Positions 35,020 through 43,335 of a DNA stretch of 64,000 nucleotides are shown here, piece after piece. Position 1 is the first letter of the stretch. Every line of letters begins with the position of its first letter. Made by a program: the position numbers and the translations under genes. Below the pieces are notes generated by a model. That model searched no databases. It worked only from the letters and a program-made list of their open reading frames with translations, and was not told where the DNA came from. The DNA comes from Streptomyces exfoliatus (GTDB taxonomy: Bacteria > Actinomycetota > Actinomycetes > Streptomycetales > Streptomycetaceae): NCBI RefSeq assembly GCF_000725545.1, contig NZ_JNZP01000012.1:248001-312000 (forward strand). The letters are read 5' to 3'.

Positions 35020-35382
35020 TCAGGGGGAGTTGTCGGAGTCGGCCGCGAGCCTCTTGCCCTCGCTCCCCGACCGGGCGACGCCGTCGACGGCCACACATGT
35101 TCCAAGACACGATCGTGGCTGGTCCAGCCATTGACCCGGCCACGGTTATTCCTGATCTACACCCGCTTCCTGGCGGGGTCCACGGACGACACCAAGTGCA
35201 AGTAGACCGTCTCGGCGACACGGGCGAGGACGATGCCCCCGACCTCCAACTTCGACGGGTCGACGGGAGCGACGACCATGTGCGTCCGACTGCGTCAGCG
35301 GGACCATCGAGGAGCCGCTGGGCCGGAACGCCACGGTGGCGCCTCCGGCAACCCTGCCCGCCGCCGCGTCCAATGCACCCAT
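35020..35382 (-). pseudogene. Decayed S24/LexA-like small protein gene with frameshifts and in-frame stop
   Basis: Three pieces match in order the ~100-residue S24-like proteins common in Streptomyces. The first is 'GATVAFRPSGSSMVPLTQS'. In the next frame come 'VVVAPVDPSKLEVGGIVLA', then 'YLHLVSSVDPARKRV', a TAG stop (35157-35159), and 'NNRGRVNGWTSHDRV'. In another frame the sequence ends with 'GTCVAVDGVARSGSEGKR' up to a TGA at 35020. Intact relatives read RPSGxSMVPLI..., VVVAPVDPxxVEVGDIVLARV..., YLHLVS, IGNNRGRVNGWT in one frame. Two frameshifts plus a stop make it non-functional. Confidence 0.75.
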
Positions 35383-35579
35383 CCGGTGATCGTGGCAGAT
35401 TCCCCCGCATCACCCCACGGACTTACCTCTCCGTCTCCACAGGCGGTTGCCGCCCACGCAGCGTCAGAAGCCTCCCCCACCCTCACGATCGGACCAACGA
35501 TCGGATGATCGGAAAGACGCTCCCTGGCCTCAGCCCCGCCTTCCCCTTAGGCTGCGTGATCCACATCGATCGGGGGATC

Positions 35580-36170
35580 ATGAACTTCACGCGATATCGC
35601 AGGCCCTCGGCCTTCCTGCTGTTGACGGTGGCAGTCGTCCTCGGCGTCGCGGCAGTAGCCGGACTCGAGTCGGGAGACGAGGGCGCGCTGATCCTGCTTC
35701 TCCGACTCCGCGAGCACGTCCTTCTTCTCGGATGGCTCACTCTGGGCGCACTGACCGGGGCGGTCCTCCTGGGGCTGGCAAAGGCCTCGCTGCGCGTGCC
35801 CCTGGCCGCCATGCTGCTCGTCATCGGCGTCCCGACACTGCTCATCGGAGGCTGGGCCTCGGCTTTCGGTGGCTCGGACGAGACGGTGAAGACCGAGTCG
35901 GCCCCCCGCCGCGGGGACCGCCAACTGGTGGTGATGGCACGCAGCGGCATCCTTGACCCGGTTTGGTGCGTCTACGTCCACCAGGGAAACCCGCCAATGG
36001 AACGCCGTTGGACCGTCGGCTGCTTCAACGGCGACTCCGCAGCCAACGCACTGAGCGACACCGCGTGGACGGCTCCCGACCGGATTCGTATGACCACCGA
36101 GGGAGGCGTAGACCACTACGTGACCATCGCCCCAGATGGACGACCCGACCGGATCGTCTCCGTCAGCTAG
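35580..36170 (+). CDS. Membrane protein, hypothetical
   Basis: 196 residues. Three or four TM helices near 10-32, 45-66, 72-92 and 95-110, then an exposed beta-rich domain 'RQLVVMARSGILDPVWCVYVHQGNPPMERRWTVGCFNGDSAANALSDTAWTAPDRIRMTTEGGVDHYVTIAPDGRPDRIVSVS'. The two Cys of the domain could form a disulfide outside the membrane. The ATG at 35580 precedes a short basic leader and the first helix; the frame is open upstream but with poor coding bias. Family not recognised. Confidence 0.65.
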   Translation: MNFTRYRRPSAFLLLTVAVVLGVAAVAGLESGDEGALILLLRLREHVLLLGWLTLGALTGAVLLGLAKASLRVPLAAMLLVIGVPTLLIGGWASAFGGSDETVKTESAPRRGDRQLVVMARSGILDPVWCVYVHQGNPPMERRWTVGCFNGDSAANALSDTAWTAPDRIRMTTEGGVDHYVTIAPDGRPDRIVSVS

Positions 36171-36272
36171 TGCCGCATCAGAGAACTTTCGCCGTGTCTC
36201 TCGGTGCCAGGATCACCGGCAAGAGCCGGGGGCTGACGGTCTCGGATCGAATGGGGCGGGGAGACATCGAGA

Positions 36273-36557
36273 GTGGCCGAGGATGAGCCTTGGACGCGTG
36301 ACGATCAAGATCACAATGATCGGTGTCATGCGCGTTGGCGAGCGTCGTTGTACCGCTCGACAGCCCAGTCCGGCTACCGGGACGAATGGCGGGACGCCCC
36401 GTGCGGAGGATGCCGCTTCCGGATCGCGTTGAGCGGGCAGCTCGGCCGGGACTACGGGGCGTGCAGCAACCCCAGCTCATCATTCGATGGGCGAGTGCGG
36501 TTCGAGCATGACGGCTGCGAAAGCTTCGCCGGTCGAGCCGACGGCTCATTCGGGTAG
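36273..36557 (+). CDS. DUF3027-type short protein
   Basis: 94 residues. 'DEWRDAPCGGCRFRIALSGQLGRDYGACSNPSSSFDGRVRFEHDGCESF' matches the Cys-containing C-terminal segment of DUF3027 proteins (CGGCR-F--L-G-LG-D-G-CSNP-S--DGRV-FEHDGCE-F), four Cys of which could bind zinc. The full family protein is near 300 residues; this one keeps only the small module, as do several stand-alone relatives. GTG start (36273). Role unknown. Confidence 0.7.
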   Translation: MAEDEPWTRDDQDHNDRCHARWRASLYRSTAQSGYRDEWRDAPCGGCRFRIALSGQLGRDYGACSNPSSSFDGRVRFEHDGCESFAGRADGSFG

Positions 36558-36564
36558 CGGCCGT

Positions 36565-36870
36565 TCAGGCGACGTTGCCTTTGACCACGACCCTGCGGAG
36601 GCGTTCGTCGTCGGCGTGCTGTTCCGCCCGATGATGAAGCGGCGGATCATGCCTGATCCTTGGCGCTGGTGTGGTCGGTGGCGTCGAGGGCGAAGGAGCG
36701 CAGGGCGGTGAACCGGACCTCGATCCGGTTGAGTCAGGAGCTGTTGGCGTGGTGGGCACGGGTGCCGCACACGAGTGAGACCGCCCGCCCCGGTGGCGGC
36801 GGGCAAAGGCGGACGCGAGGGTGTGACGACGTACCGCGGACTGACGCCCATGAGCCGCGGCTCTCCGGCT
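36565..36870 (-). pseudogene. IS630-family transposase C-terminal remnant
   Basis: Reading the minus strand, 'NSS' is followed by TGA where relatives have Trp. Then 'LNRIEVRFTALRSFALDAT' leads to a frameshift, 'MIRRFIIGRN', another frameshift and 'HADDERLRRVVVKGNVA' to the stop. Intact IS630 proteins end SSWLNRIEAQFTALRYFALDGTDH...MIRRYIxWRN...HADDxRLRxVVxxANVA. At least one nonsense and two frameshift changes are present. Only the C-terminal ~80 codons remain; terminal repeats were not found. Confidence 0.75.
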
Positions 36871-37204
36871 AGCCGCCGGTGCCATCCGCACGCAGCGCAG
36901 CACGGACCAGAGCAACGTCCGCAGCGGGGACGGCGAGTTCCCAGTAGCGGTCGGCGGCTTGCAGGGACAGCAGGCGGAACGCTCCCTTGTCGACCGCCCC
37001 ACTTCCCGGACCGGCGACCGGGCCCGCCCCGTGAATGTGGAAGGGAGCGATCAAGGCGATGTCTTCACCAGATCTGCCGAGGACTCGAAACGGCCGCCAC
37101 ACCACTGACGGGGCTGCGGCAGGATCCAGGATCAGCGACCCCTGCCGGGAACGGTGGCCGTCACGGACGAGCGCGGAGACTTCACGAGCATCTCCAGTGT
37201 TCAC
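36869..37204 (-). CDS. Small hypothetical protein
   Basis: 111 residues beginning at GTG 37204. 'GSLILDPAAAPSVVWRPFRVLGRSGEDIALIAPFHIHGAGPVAGPGSGAVDKGAFRLLSLQAADRYWELAVPAADVALVRAALRADG' has alternating strands and a final helix, like a small PH-like or barrel domain. Normal codon bias. Function not recognised. Confidence 0.5.
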   Translation of the reverse strand: MNTGDAREVSALVRDGHRSRQGSLILDPAAAPSVVWRPFRVLGRSGEDIALIAPFHIHGAGPVAGPGSGAVDKGAFRLLSLQAADRYWELAVPAADVALVRAALRADGTGG

Positions 37205-37507
37205 GCTACGAGGTCCGCCTCGGCGCGATGCCCAACGTTTCCTGTGAGCTGCTCGATGAGGCGACTTGGATGCCGGAGCAGATCAGTGAAGGAGTGCGTC
37301 CCCGCCGCCCGTTGTACCTTCTGTCCCACCTTTGTCCCCCTGCATCGCGTTCGTGACCAGCGTAGCGCCGGGGGCCTGCGGAATTGCCCCCTCAGCCAGC
37401 CACTTCCACCGGAGGACCGGCCCTACCACAGCCAGCCGTCTGAGCCTCGGCGGCACCCCCCGCACATCCGCCGTCCAAAGGCGTGCCGGAGCTGCTGGTG
37501 ATCTAGG
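37205..37507. other. Gene-free segment with a possible coding fragment
   Basis: A plus-strand piece 'YEVRLGAMPNVSCELLDEA' (about 37206-37262) resembles coding sequence but has no start or domain. Nothing else is recognised. Confidence 0.4.
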
Positions 37508-38044
37508 TTGGCTCGCGTGAAGGCGCGGGGGCAGGGGCAGAGTTACGGATACGTCGGACCGGCCGAGCTGAAGGCTGCGGTTCGGCCCGGCAGTGGCGGG
37601 TTCCGGGTCGGGTCGGCGGCCGACTTCGCCTGCTGGGTCGCTGAGCGTTCGGCGGTGGAGGCGGCCGAACCGTTCACCTTCGTGGTCGGCACGGACGGTG
37701 TCCTTCGGCTGGCGCCGCGACGAAGCGAGCATGTGGCCTGCGCCGGTGGAGCAAGGGTTCTGGGCGCCGGCGAGATCAGCTTCGTACGTGAGGCGGACCG
37801 CTGGACCGTGAGTGACGTCAGCAACCACTCCACCGGGTACTGTCCGGACATCTCCTCCTGGACGGCGGTCGCCCACGCCCTGGACGCCGTAGAGCTCGTG
37901 CGGCCCTCCGGCTTCACCCACGAGGTCGTGTTCCGGCGGTGTCCCGGATGCCAGGAGCACAACATCGTTCGCGAGAGCGACTTCGTCTGTGTCTTCTGCG
38001 GCAGCGATCTGCCGGAGACGTGGAACGTGGACCCCACCGCGTGA
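37508..38044 (+). CDS. Hypothetical protein with C-terminal zinc ribbon
   Basis: 178 residues. An N-terminal mixed alpha/beta domain ('YGYVGPAELKAAVRPGSGGFRVGSAADFACWVAER', 'PFTFVVGTDGVLRLAPRRSEHVACAGGARVLGAGEISFVREADRWTVSDVSNHSTGYCPDISSWTAVAHALDAV') and a terminal CPGC...CVFC ribbon that would bind zinc. Related proteins appear in many Streptomyces without known function. Starts TTG 37508 or GTG 37517; no clear ribosome site distinguishes them. Confidence 0.65.
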   Translation: MARVKARGQGQSYGYVGPAELKAAVRPGSGGFRVGSAADFACWVAERSAVEAAEPFTFVVGTDGVLRLAPRRSEHVACAGGARVLGAGEISFVREADRWTVSDVSNHSTGYCPDISSWTAVAHALDAVELVRPSGFTHEVVFRRCPGCQEHNIVRESDFVCVFCGSDLPETWNVDPTA

Positions 38045-38216
38045 CCGCCCCAAGGTAACCGCCGCTCGGCCGTCATCCACCCGGCGCTGCCTTCGGCCGA
38101 TCGGCTCAGGGTGCGGGCGCGTCTCGGTCGTGCGGGCGGTGGGCGGTGGAGGATCGGCAGGCCGGGGGTCCCGCGACCGCCGCGCGCCCCGCCCCATCGT
38201 GCGAGAGGTCCCGACC

Positions 38217-38270
38217 ATGAATCCGTTCGACGACGACGCCCATCGCGCCGCGCCGGCGGTGGCGGTGTGA
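38217..38270 (+). CDS. 17-residue peptide with MbtH-like N-terminus, coupled to methyltransferase
   Basis: ATG with a good GAGAGG site encodes MNPFDDDAHRAAPAVAV. Its GTG-TGA end overlaps the downstream GTG start. The opening NPFDDD is the usual start of MbtH proteins, but the conserved Trp core is missing. It may be a leader that couples translation or the residue of a lost gene. Confidence 0.35.
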   Translation: MNPFDDDAHRAAPAVAV

Positions 38271-39097
38271 CCGCCGCGCCGGACGGGGACGCCTCGTACG
38301 GTGGCCGCTACGGTGAGGCCGTCTTCCGTCCCGAGCAGGAGGGCGAGGGCGAGCGCATCGACTTCGGCGCCCTCGCCTACGACCAGATCACCATGGCGCG
38401 GCTGCGGGCACTGGGGGTGGGTCCGGGGTGGCGCTGTCTCGACGTGGGCGCCGGCACGGGAACGGTCTCCCGTCGGCTGCTCGACGAAGTCGGGGTGGCG
38501 AGCGTTCTCGCCGTGGACCGCGACGTACGTTTCCTCACGGAGCGGCCCGTGCCCGGGCTCGACGTGCGGGAGGCCGACGTCACCGCCCTGGACTTCGAAC
38601 CGGGCCGGTTCCGGCTCGTCCACGCGCGCTTCGTCCTGATGCACCTGCCCGAGCACGAGCGCCTGATCGCCCACCTGGCCGAACTCGTCGCTCCGGGCGG
38701 CGTGTTGGTGCTCAGCGATGCAGTCGACCTCACGAGCGACCGGACGCCTCCCACGCCGTACACCACGGTGATGCGTGCGATGTGGCAAGGGCTGCGGGCC
38801 ACCATCGGCACCGACGTCTCCTGGGTGCCGTCGTACCCCCGACTGCTGCGCGGCGCGGGGCTCGCACGCGTCGCCGCCGAGATCCATGTGCCCCCGCTGC
38901 TGCCCGGAAGTCCTCTCAGCCGCTTCTGGGCGGACACGTGGGAGCGGAGCAGGGCTGCGCTGCTCGCCACCGGTCTCGTCGACGACGAAGCCGTCGACGT
39001 GGCGGTCCGGTACCTGGGCTCCGACGACTGTGCCGCCCTGTCGGCCGGCATGCTCACCGCCTGGGGATGGAAACCGGCGGAGACCGCCCCACGGTGA
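38267..39097 (+). CDS. SAM-dependent methyltransferase, class I
   Basis: 276 residues. Motif I 'WRCLDVGAGTGTVSRRLLDEVG', then 'VLAVDRDVRFL' (motif II acid), 'ADVTALDFEPGRFRLVHARFVLMHLPEHERLIAHLAELVAPGGVLVLSDAVDL'. A C-terminal helical lid of about 100 residues completes the usual Methyltransf_11/23 architecture. GTG start overlaps the stop of the short peptide at 38217. Substrate unknown; small-molecule or secondary-metabolite type. Confidence 0.85.
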   Translation: MTAAPDGDASYGGRYGEAVFRPEQEGEGERIDFGALAYDQITMARLRALGVGPGWRCLDVGAGTGTVSRRLLDEVGVASVLAVDRDVRFLTERPVPGLDVREADVTALDFEPGRFRLVHARFVLMHLPEHERLIAHLAELVAPGGVLVLSDAVDLTSDRTPPTPYTTVMRAMWQGLRATIGTDVSWVPSYPRLLRGAGLARVAAEIHVPPLLPGSPLSRFWADTWERSRAALLATGLVDDEAVDVAVRYLGSDDCAALSAGMLTAWGWKPAETAPR

Positions 39098-39148
39098 CCC
39101 ATCCTCCTCGCGCCGCCGCCCGGGGCCGTGGCCGGCGCCAGGGCTTCA

Positions 39149-39747
39149 TCACTGCCCCGCCCCCGGGGGCTCGCCGCTCGTCGTCCGGCCCGTACGAACG
39201 ATGGCCTGGTCCCCGTGGGGGCCGAACAGGTGCAGGATCTCCACCGCTTCGCGGCCGGCGGGGCCGAACCAGTGGGGTTCGCCGGTGTCGAACTCGGCCA
39301 CCTCGCCCGGCCGGAGGGTGACCTCGCGTTCCCCGAGGATGAGGCGGAGTTCACCGGCGAGCACGTAGAGCCATTCGTAGCCCGCGTGGGTCACCAGTCT
39401 CGGTTCGCGGTGCGCGAGGACCTGTTTGAAGACCTGGACCCGGCCGGGGTACTGCGTCAGCGGGACGAGGACGTTTCCGCGCTCCCGGCTCCGCGGTGTC
39501 AGATGGACCCGCGGATCGCCCGTGGCCGGGGCCGCCACCAGCTGGTCCAGCGCGACGCGGTGGGCACGGGCGAGCGGGATGAGGAGGTCGAGCGTCGGAC
39601 GCCGCAGGCCGGACTCCACGCGCGACAGGGTGCTCACCGAGATCCCGGTGTCCTCCGCGAGGGCTTCGAGGGTGAGGCCGCGGTCGCGCCGCAGGGCGCG
39701 CAGCCGTGGCCCGATGCTGTCGAGGATTTCCGCGAGTTCGGCGTCCA
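39149..39747 (-). CDS. XRE-family regulator with C-terminal cupin
   Basis: 199 residues. HTH 'LRALRRDRGLTLEALAEDTGISVSTLSRVESGLRRPTLDLLIPLARAHRVALDQLVAAP' (about 18-72) followed by a cupin_2 barrel with 'HAGYEWLYVLAGELRLILGEREVTLRPGEVAEFDTGEPHWFGP'. Such two-domain repressors bind a small ligand in the cupin. Divergent from the MFS exporter, with a perfect palindrome in the shared gap, so it most likely represses the exporter. ATG at 39747, close to the operator (leaderless or near so). Confidence 0.9.
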
Positions 39748-39753
39748 TACGAC

Positions 39754-39774
39754 CATTTTGCGGTCTCCGCAAAA
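39754..39774. promoter_or_regulatory. Palindromic operator between XRE-cupin regulator and MFS gene
   Basis: ATTTTGCGG, TCT, CCGCAAAAT: perfect 9-base arms, A/T-rich ends. It lies seven bases upstream of the regulator ATG, so its promoter overlaps the site (autorepression), and about 70 bases upstream of the MFS start. Confidence 0.8.
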
Positions 39775-39843
39775 TTCCTGGTCCTGGCCCCTCCCCCGGC
39801 CGGAGCCTGGACGGCGTCCGATTCCGTCGAAGGGGGAACTCCC

Positions 39844-41295
39844 GTGCTCACGTCATCCCTTGCCGCTCCACCCGCCCCACCCCTGAGCGCCCGCCGGCGC
39901 TGGACGATCCTCGCTGTCTGCGCGCTCAGCATGTTCCTGGTCGGTGTGGACACCACCATCGTCAACGTGGGGCTGCCCGAGATCGGGCGCGGCCTCGACG
40001 TGGGCACGCGCGGTCTGGAGTGGATCGTCGACGCCTACACCGTGGTCATGGCCGGCCTGCTCATCGCCTCCGGCGCCCTCTCGGACCGATTCGGGCGCCG
40101 TCGGATCTTCCGGTACGGGCTGGTCGTCTTCGGCCTGGCGTCCCTCGCCTGCGCCCTGGCCCCCTCCCTCGGCGTACTCGTCGCCGCGCGGGCCGCCCAG
40201 GGGATCGGCGCCTCGATGCTGAGTCCTGTGGCCCTGGCGATCGTGGTGAACGCGATGCCCGACCCGCGGGAACGAGCCCGCGCGATCGGGGTGTGGGCCT
40301 CGGTCTTCGGGCTCAGCATGGCGGCGGGCCCGGTCACCGGCGGGGCGCTGATCGCCGCGTTCGGTTGGCGATCGGTGTTCTGGATCAACGTTCCGGTGGT
40401 CGTCGTCGCTCTCGTCCTGGTCGCCGTGTTCGTGCCGGAGTCCCGCGGGGAGCGCGTCCGGCGCCTCGACCTGCCCGGCCAGGTGCTCCTCACCGCGGTC
40501 CTCTGCCTCTCCGTGGGGCTTCTCATCGAGGGGCCCCGCATCGGCTGGACGTCGCCCTCGGCCTTTGCCGGTTACGCCCTGACCGCCGCGGCCACGGCCG
40601 CCTTCGTCCTCGTCGAACTGCGTCGCGGCGAGCCCCTGATGGACCTCGGCCTCTTCCGTCGACCGCCGTTCGTCACGGCGGTGCTCGGCGCGACGGCGGT
40701 GTTCGTCGCGCTGAACGTGACCCTTCTGCTCAACACCTTCCATCTCCAGCACACCCGCGGCTGGACCCCGCTCGCGGCGGGCGCCGCGACCCTGCCCATG
40801 GCGCTCGGGGCCACACTGTGCGCGCCCTGGTCCGGGACCCTGGTGGGTCGTCTCGGACCGCGCCGTCCGTTGCTCCTCGCGGGCGGATTCACCGCGGCCG
40901 GCGGTCTGTGCCTGGTGAGCCTCGACCGGGACACGAGCGTGTCGCTGATCCTCCTCGCCCTCCTGCTGATCGGCATCGGGTTCGGCTTCGCCAACGCGCC
41001 GCTGACCAACACGGCGGTCAGCGGTCTGCCGCCGTCCCGGGCCGGAGTGGCGGGGGCGATCACCTCCACGGCGCGCCAGTTCGGTGCGGCGGTCGGCATC
41101 GCGGTCGCCGGCGGCCTGGTCGCGGGCGCCGGCCGAGTCGACCTCGCCGCCGAGACCCGCCCGGGCTGGCTGCTCGTATCGGCCTGCGGACTCTTCCTCC
41201 TCGTGGCGGCCCGCGCAGCGGGCCCCGGTCCGGCCCGGCCCGCTCGACGACGTGCGGGGCAGGGTCCTGCGCGGCTCGCGGGGAAGGGCCGGTGA
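39844..41295 (+). CDS. MFS multidrug exporter, DHA2 (EmrB/QacA) family
   Basis: 483 residues, about 14 TM helices. Motif 'VGVDTTIVNVGLPEIGRGLDVGTRGLEWIVDAYTVVMAGLLIASGALSDRFGRRRIFRYGLVVFGLASL' contains motif D1 and motif A (GALSDRFGRRR). Helix 5 'PVALAIVVNAMPDPRERARAIGVWASVFGLSMAAGPVTGGALIAAFGWRSVFWINVP' carries motif C (GPxTGG). Proton-driven drug efflux is the family role. GTG 39844 after AAGGGGGAA. Divergent from the XRE-cupin regulator. Confidence 0.92.
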   Translation: MLTSSLAAPPAPPLSARRRWTILAVCALSMFLVGVDTTIVNVGLPEIGRGLDVGTRGLEWIVDAYTVVMAGLLIASGALSDRFGRRRIFRYGLVVFGLASLACALAPSLGVLVAARAAQGIGASMLSPVALAIVVNAMPDPRERARAIGVWASVFGLSMAAGPVTGGALIAAFGWRSVFWINVPVVVVALVLVAVFVPESRGERVRRLDLPGQVLLTAVLCLSVGLLIEGPRIGWTSPSAFAGYALTAAATAAFVLVELRRGEPLMDLGLFRRPPFVTAVLGATAVFVALNVTLLLNTFHLQHTRGWTPLAAGAATLPMALGATLCAPWSGTLVGRLGPRRPLLLAGGFTAAGGLCLVSLDRDTSVSLILLALLLIGIGFGFANAPLTNTAVSGLPPSRAGVAGAITSTARQFGAAVGIAVAGGLVAGAGRVDLAAETRPGWLLVSACGLFLLVAARAAGPGPARPARRRAGQGPARLAGKGR

Positions 41296-41565
41296 GGTCG
41301 GCAGCATGTCCACGGCGACGCCGCACGGCGTCAGGCGGCTCGACGAGTTGGCCGGCGGCGCCGGGATCGTCCACGCGCTGGGCAGGAGCCCGGAGCGGAT
41401 CCATGCGGCGCTCGCCGACGGCGACCACCGGGCGCAGCGGGTCGTCGGGTCCGGCAGTACGTGTGAGGGACAGGGTCCGGAAGAACCCGGCCCCCTTGGC
41501 CGAGATGAGAGTGATCGGCGTCATCGGGAGGCGATACGGGCGGGAATTGCGGAACACTTCACCGG

Positions 41566-42234
41566 GTGATCGTGATGCAGCCCGTCCTGGAGATGTACGC
41601 ACCTGCCGGCTTCGACCTCTGGCCCGTCGCCGAGGTCGAGCCGTTCGGCTTTCTGCCCCTCAGCGGCGAGCTCTCACCGGCTGAGGTCGGGGCCGCGGTG
41701 ATGCGCATCGCCGACTGCAACGACATCGACCCCGACGGCGACCGCCCGCCTCGGCCGACCGACGCACTCGGCTCGTTCCTGCACGGACTGCTCACGTTCG
41801 ACACTCTCTTCGCCGCCGGCGGCCTGCGGGTCACCGACCACTCCACCGGCGTCACGTTCCAGCCCGGCTGCTGTGACGGTCTTGAGGACTGGCGTGACTG
41901 GCACCGGTTCATCGACGACGGCAGCCCGCTCGGTTTCGGCCACGCCCCCGTGTCGCCGGTTGCGGAGCGCTTCGGCGACACCGTCCGGCTCACTGTCAAC
42001 GCCGAGCGGAGCGACAGTCCGGTGATCGAACTGTCCGTCGCCGAACTCCGCGGCCTGCTCACCGATGCCGAGCGCGACCTGGCCGACTTCCAGGTTCTGG
42101 CGGCCGGTTGGGCCTCCCGGTACCTGCCTGGCCACTGCGCTGCCGTCACAGCCGCCCTCGCCCGCGTCGTCCGCCTTCCCGCGCCGGCCGTACCGGTGGG
42201 CACGTCGGGCGACGCGACTCCGGACACGCCCTAG
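41566..42234 (+). CDS. Hypothetical protein
   Basis: 222 residues, acidic. 'AEVEPFGFLPLSGELSPAEVGAAVMRIADCNDIDPDGDRPPRPTDALGSFLHGLLTFDTLFAAGGLRVTDHSTGVTFQPGCCDGLEDWRDWHRFIDDGSPLGFGHAPVSPVAERFGDTVRLTV' looks like a self-standing beta-rich domain. Related sequences occur in Streptomyces without function. GTG at 41566 or an internal ATG at 41575. The preceding 270 bp (41296-41565) hold no gene I can support. Confidence 0.6.
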   Translation: MIVMQPVLEMYAPAGFDLWPVAEVEPFGFLPLSGELSPAEVGAAVMRIADCNDIDPDGDRPPRPTDALGSFLHGLLTFDTLFAAGGLRVTDHSTGVTFQPGCCDGLEDWRDWHRFIDDGSPLGFGHAPVSPVAERFGDTVRLTVNAERSDSPVIELSVAELRGLLTDAERDLADFQVLAAGWASRYLPGHCAAVTAALARVVRLPAPAVPVGTSGDATPDTP

Positions 42235-43182
42235 GTGTATTGCCTCGTCAGGTTGGGGACGCGGCTTGCGGGTGGTTTGCCTGCGCGTGCGGTGTGTCCG
42301 CGGTGGTGATTGCAGGAGTGGAGCCGGCCGGGGAATGCTTCGCGGCGTTCGATGTCTGACCGGTAGGGGCGGGCGTAGGCCCATTCGTCGAGCAGGGTGC
42401 GGTCGAAGCGTTCGACCTTGCCGTTGGTCTGGGGACGGTAGGGCCGGGTTCGTTTGTGGGTCATCCCAGCCGCCGCCAGGCTGTCGCGCCAGTCGCGTGA
42501 GCGGTAGCAGGAGCCGTTGTCGGTCAGAACCCGTTCGACGGTGATCCCAGCGCCGTGAAGAAGGCGTGGGCCCGTTGCCAGAAGGCGGTGGCGGTCTGCT
42601 TCTTCTCGTCCGCGTGGATCTAGCTGTAGGCGAGGCCGGAGTGGTCGTCGACGGCGGTGTGCAGGTAGCTGTAGCCGGCGTTCCTGCGGGTCTTGCGGCC
42701 CGCTTGCCGGCCCAGGACCTTGTGTCCGCCGCCGTCGGGGATGTTGCCGAGCTTCTTGATGTCGACGTGCACGAGCTCGCCGGGTCTCTCGCGTTCGTAG
42801 CGGCGTATGACGTGCCCGGTCGCGCGGTCGAGGTGGGTCAGGCGGGCCGGCCGGTAGCGGGTCAGGACGCGGTGGACGGCCGAGGGGACCAGGCCGAGCA
42901 GGTGGGCGATACGGGCCGGTCCCCAGCGGCGCAGGAGGCGGACCTTGATGATCCGGCGTTCGGTCCGGGTCGGTGTCCGGCGCGGCGCGTGATGGGGACG
43001 GCTGGAGCGGTCACCCATGCCCGCTTCGCCCGGGGCGCGGTAGCGGTCGGCCCATCACTGGACGGTGGTCGGTGAGACCTGGAAGCGTTCGGCGGCCCGC
43101 GCAGGGGCCGGCCGTCCTCGACCACACAGCGGGCCGGACGCAGTCGGCCGGTCTCGGTCAGGGGTGCATCACGGTGGCGCAC
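42231..43182 (-). pseudogene. IS481-family transposase, inactivated
   Basis: From GTG 43182 the frame reads VRHRDAPLTETGRLRPARCVVEDGRPL, then a frameshift leads to 'AAERFQVSPTTVQ', a TGA where relatives have a sense codon, and 'WADRYRAPGEAGMGDRSSRPH'. The central part 'RTPTRTERRIIKVRLLRRW' through 'LVHVDIKKLGNIPDGGGHK' ends in a TAG at 'LAYS' (42620). A further frameshift near 42550 precedes 'ERVLTDNGSCYRSRDWRD' and 'RPQTNGKVERFDRTLLDEW', the DDE catalytic end. At least two nonsense and two frameshift changes mean no active protein. Terminal inverted repeats were not resolved. Confidence 0.82.
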
Positions 43183-43335
43183 GAGGGCCTTTCGGTCAGG
43201 TGTGGACGTCGTATCCCAGACCCGGGTGCGAAGCAGGCGTCTCAGCTCTCGGCGGGGGCGGCGGGCTGGTCCGCTTGCCGGGAATCGGATCGCCATCAAC
43301 GGGGTTGGTGGGGGGTGAGCCGTTATTGGAGGGCC

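Noticed and set aside
37205..37507. tRNA or integrase attachment site near the IS630 remnant
   Set aside because: No cloverleaf fold, no CCA end and no recombinase gene nearby.
41296..41565. Possible small gene after the MFS exporter, either strand
   Set aside because: Neither the plus 'STATPHGVRRLDEL' frame nor its complement has a convincing start, domain or coding bias.
42231..43335. Inverted terminal repeats for the IS481 remnant
   Set aside because: Ends near 42235 (GGTGTATTGCCTCG) and 43200 do not form a convincing pair, so the boundaries are left open.
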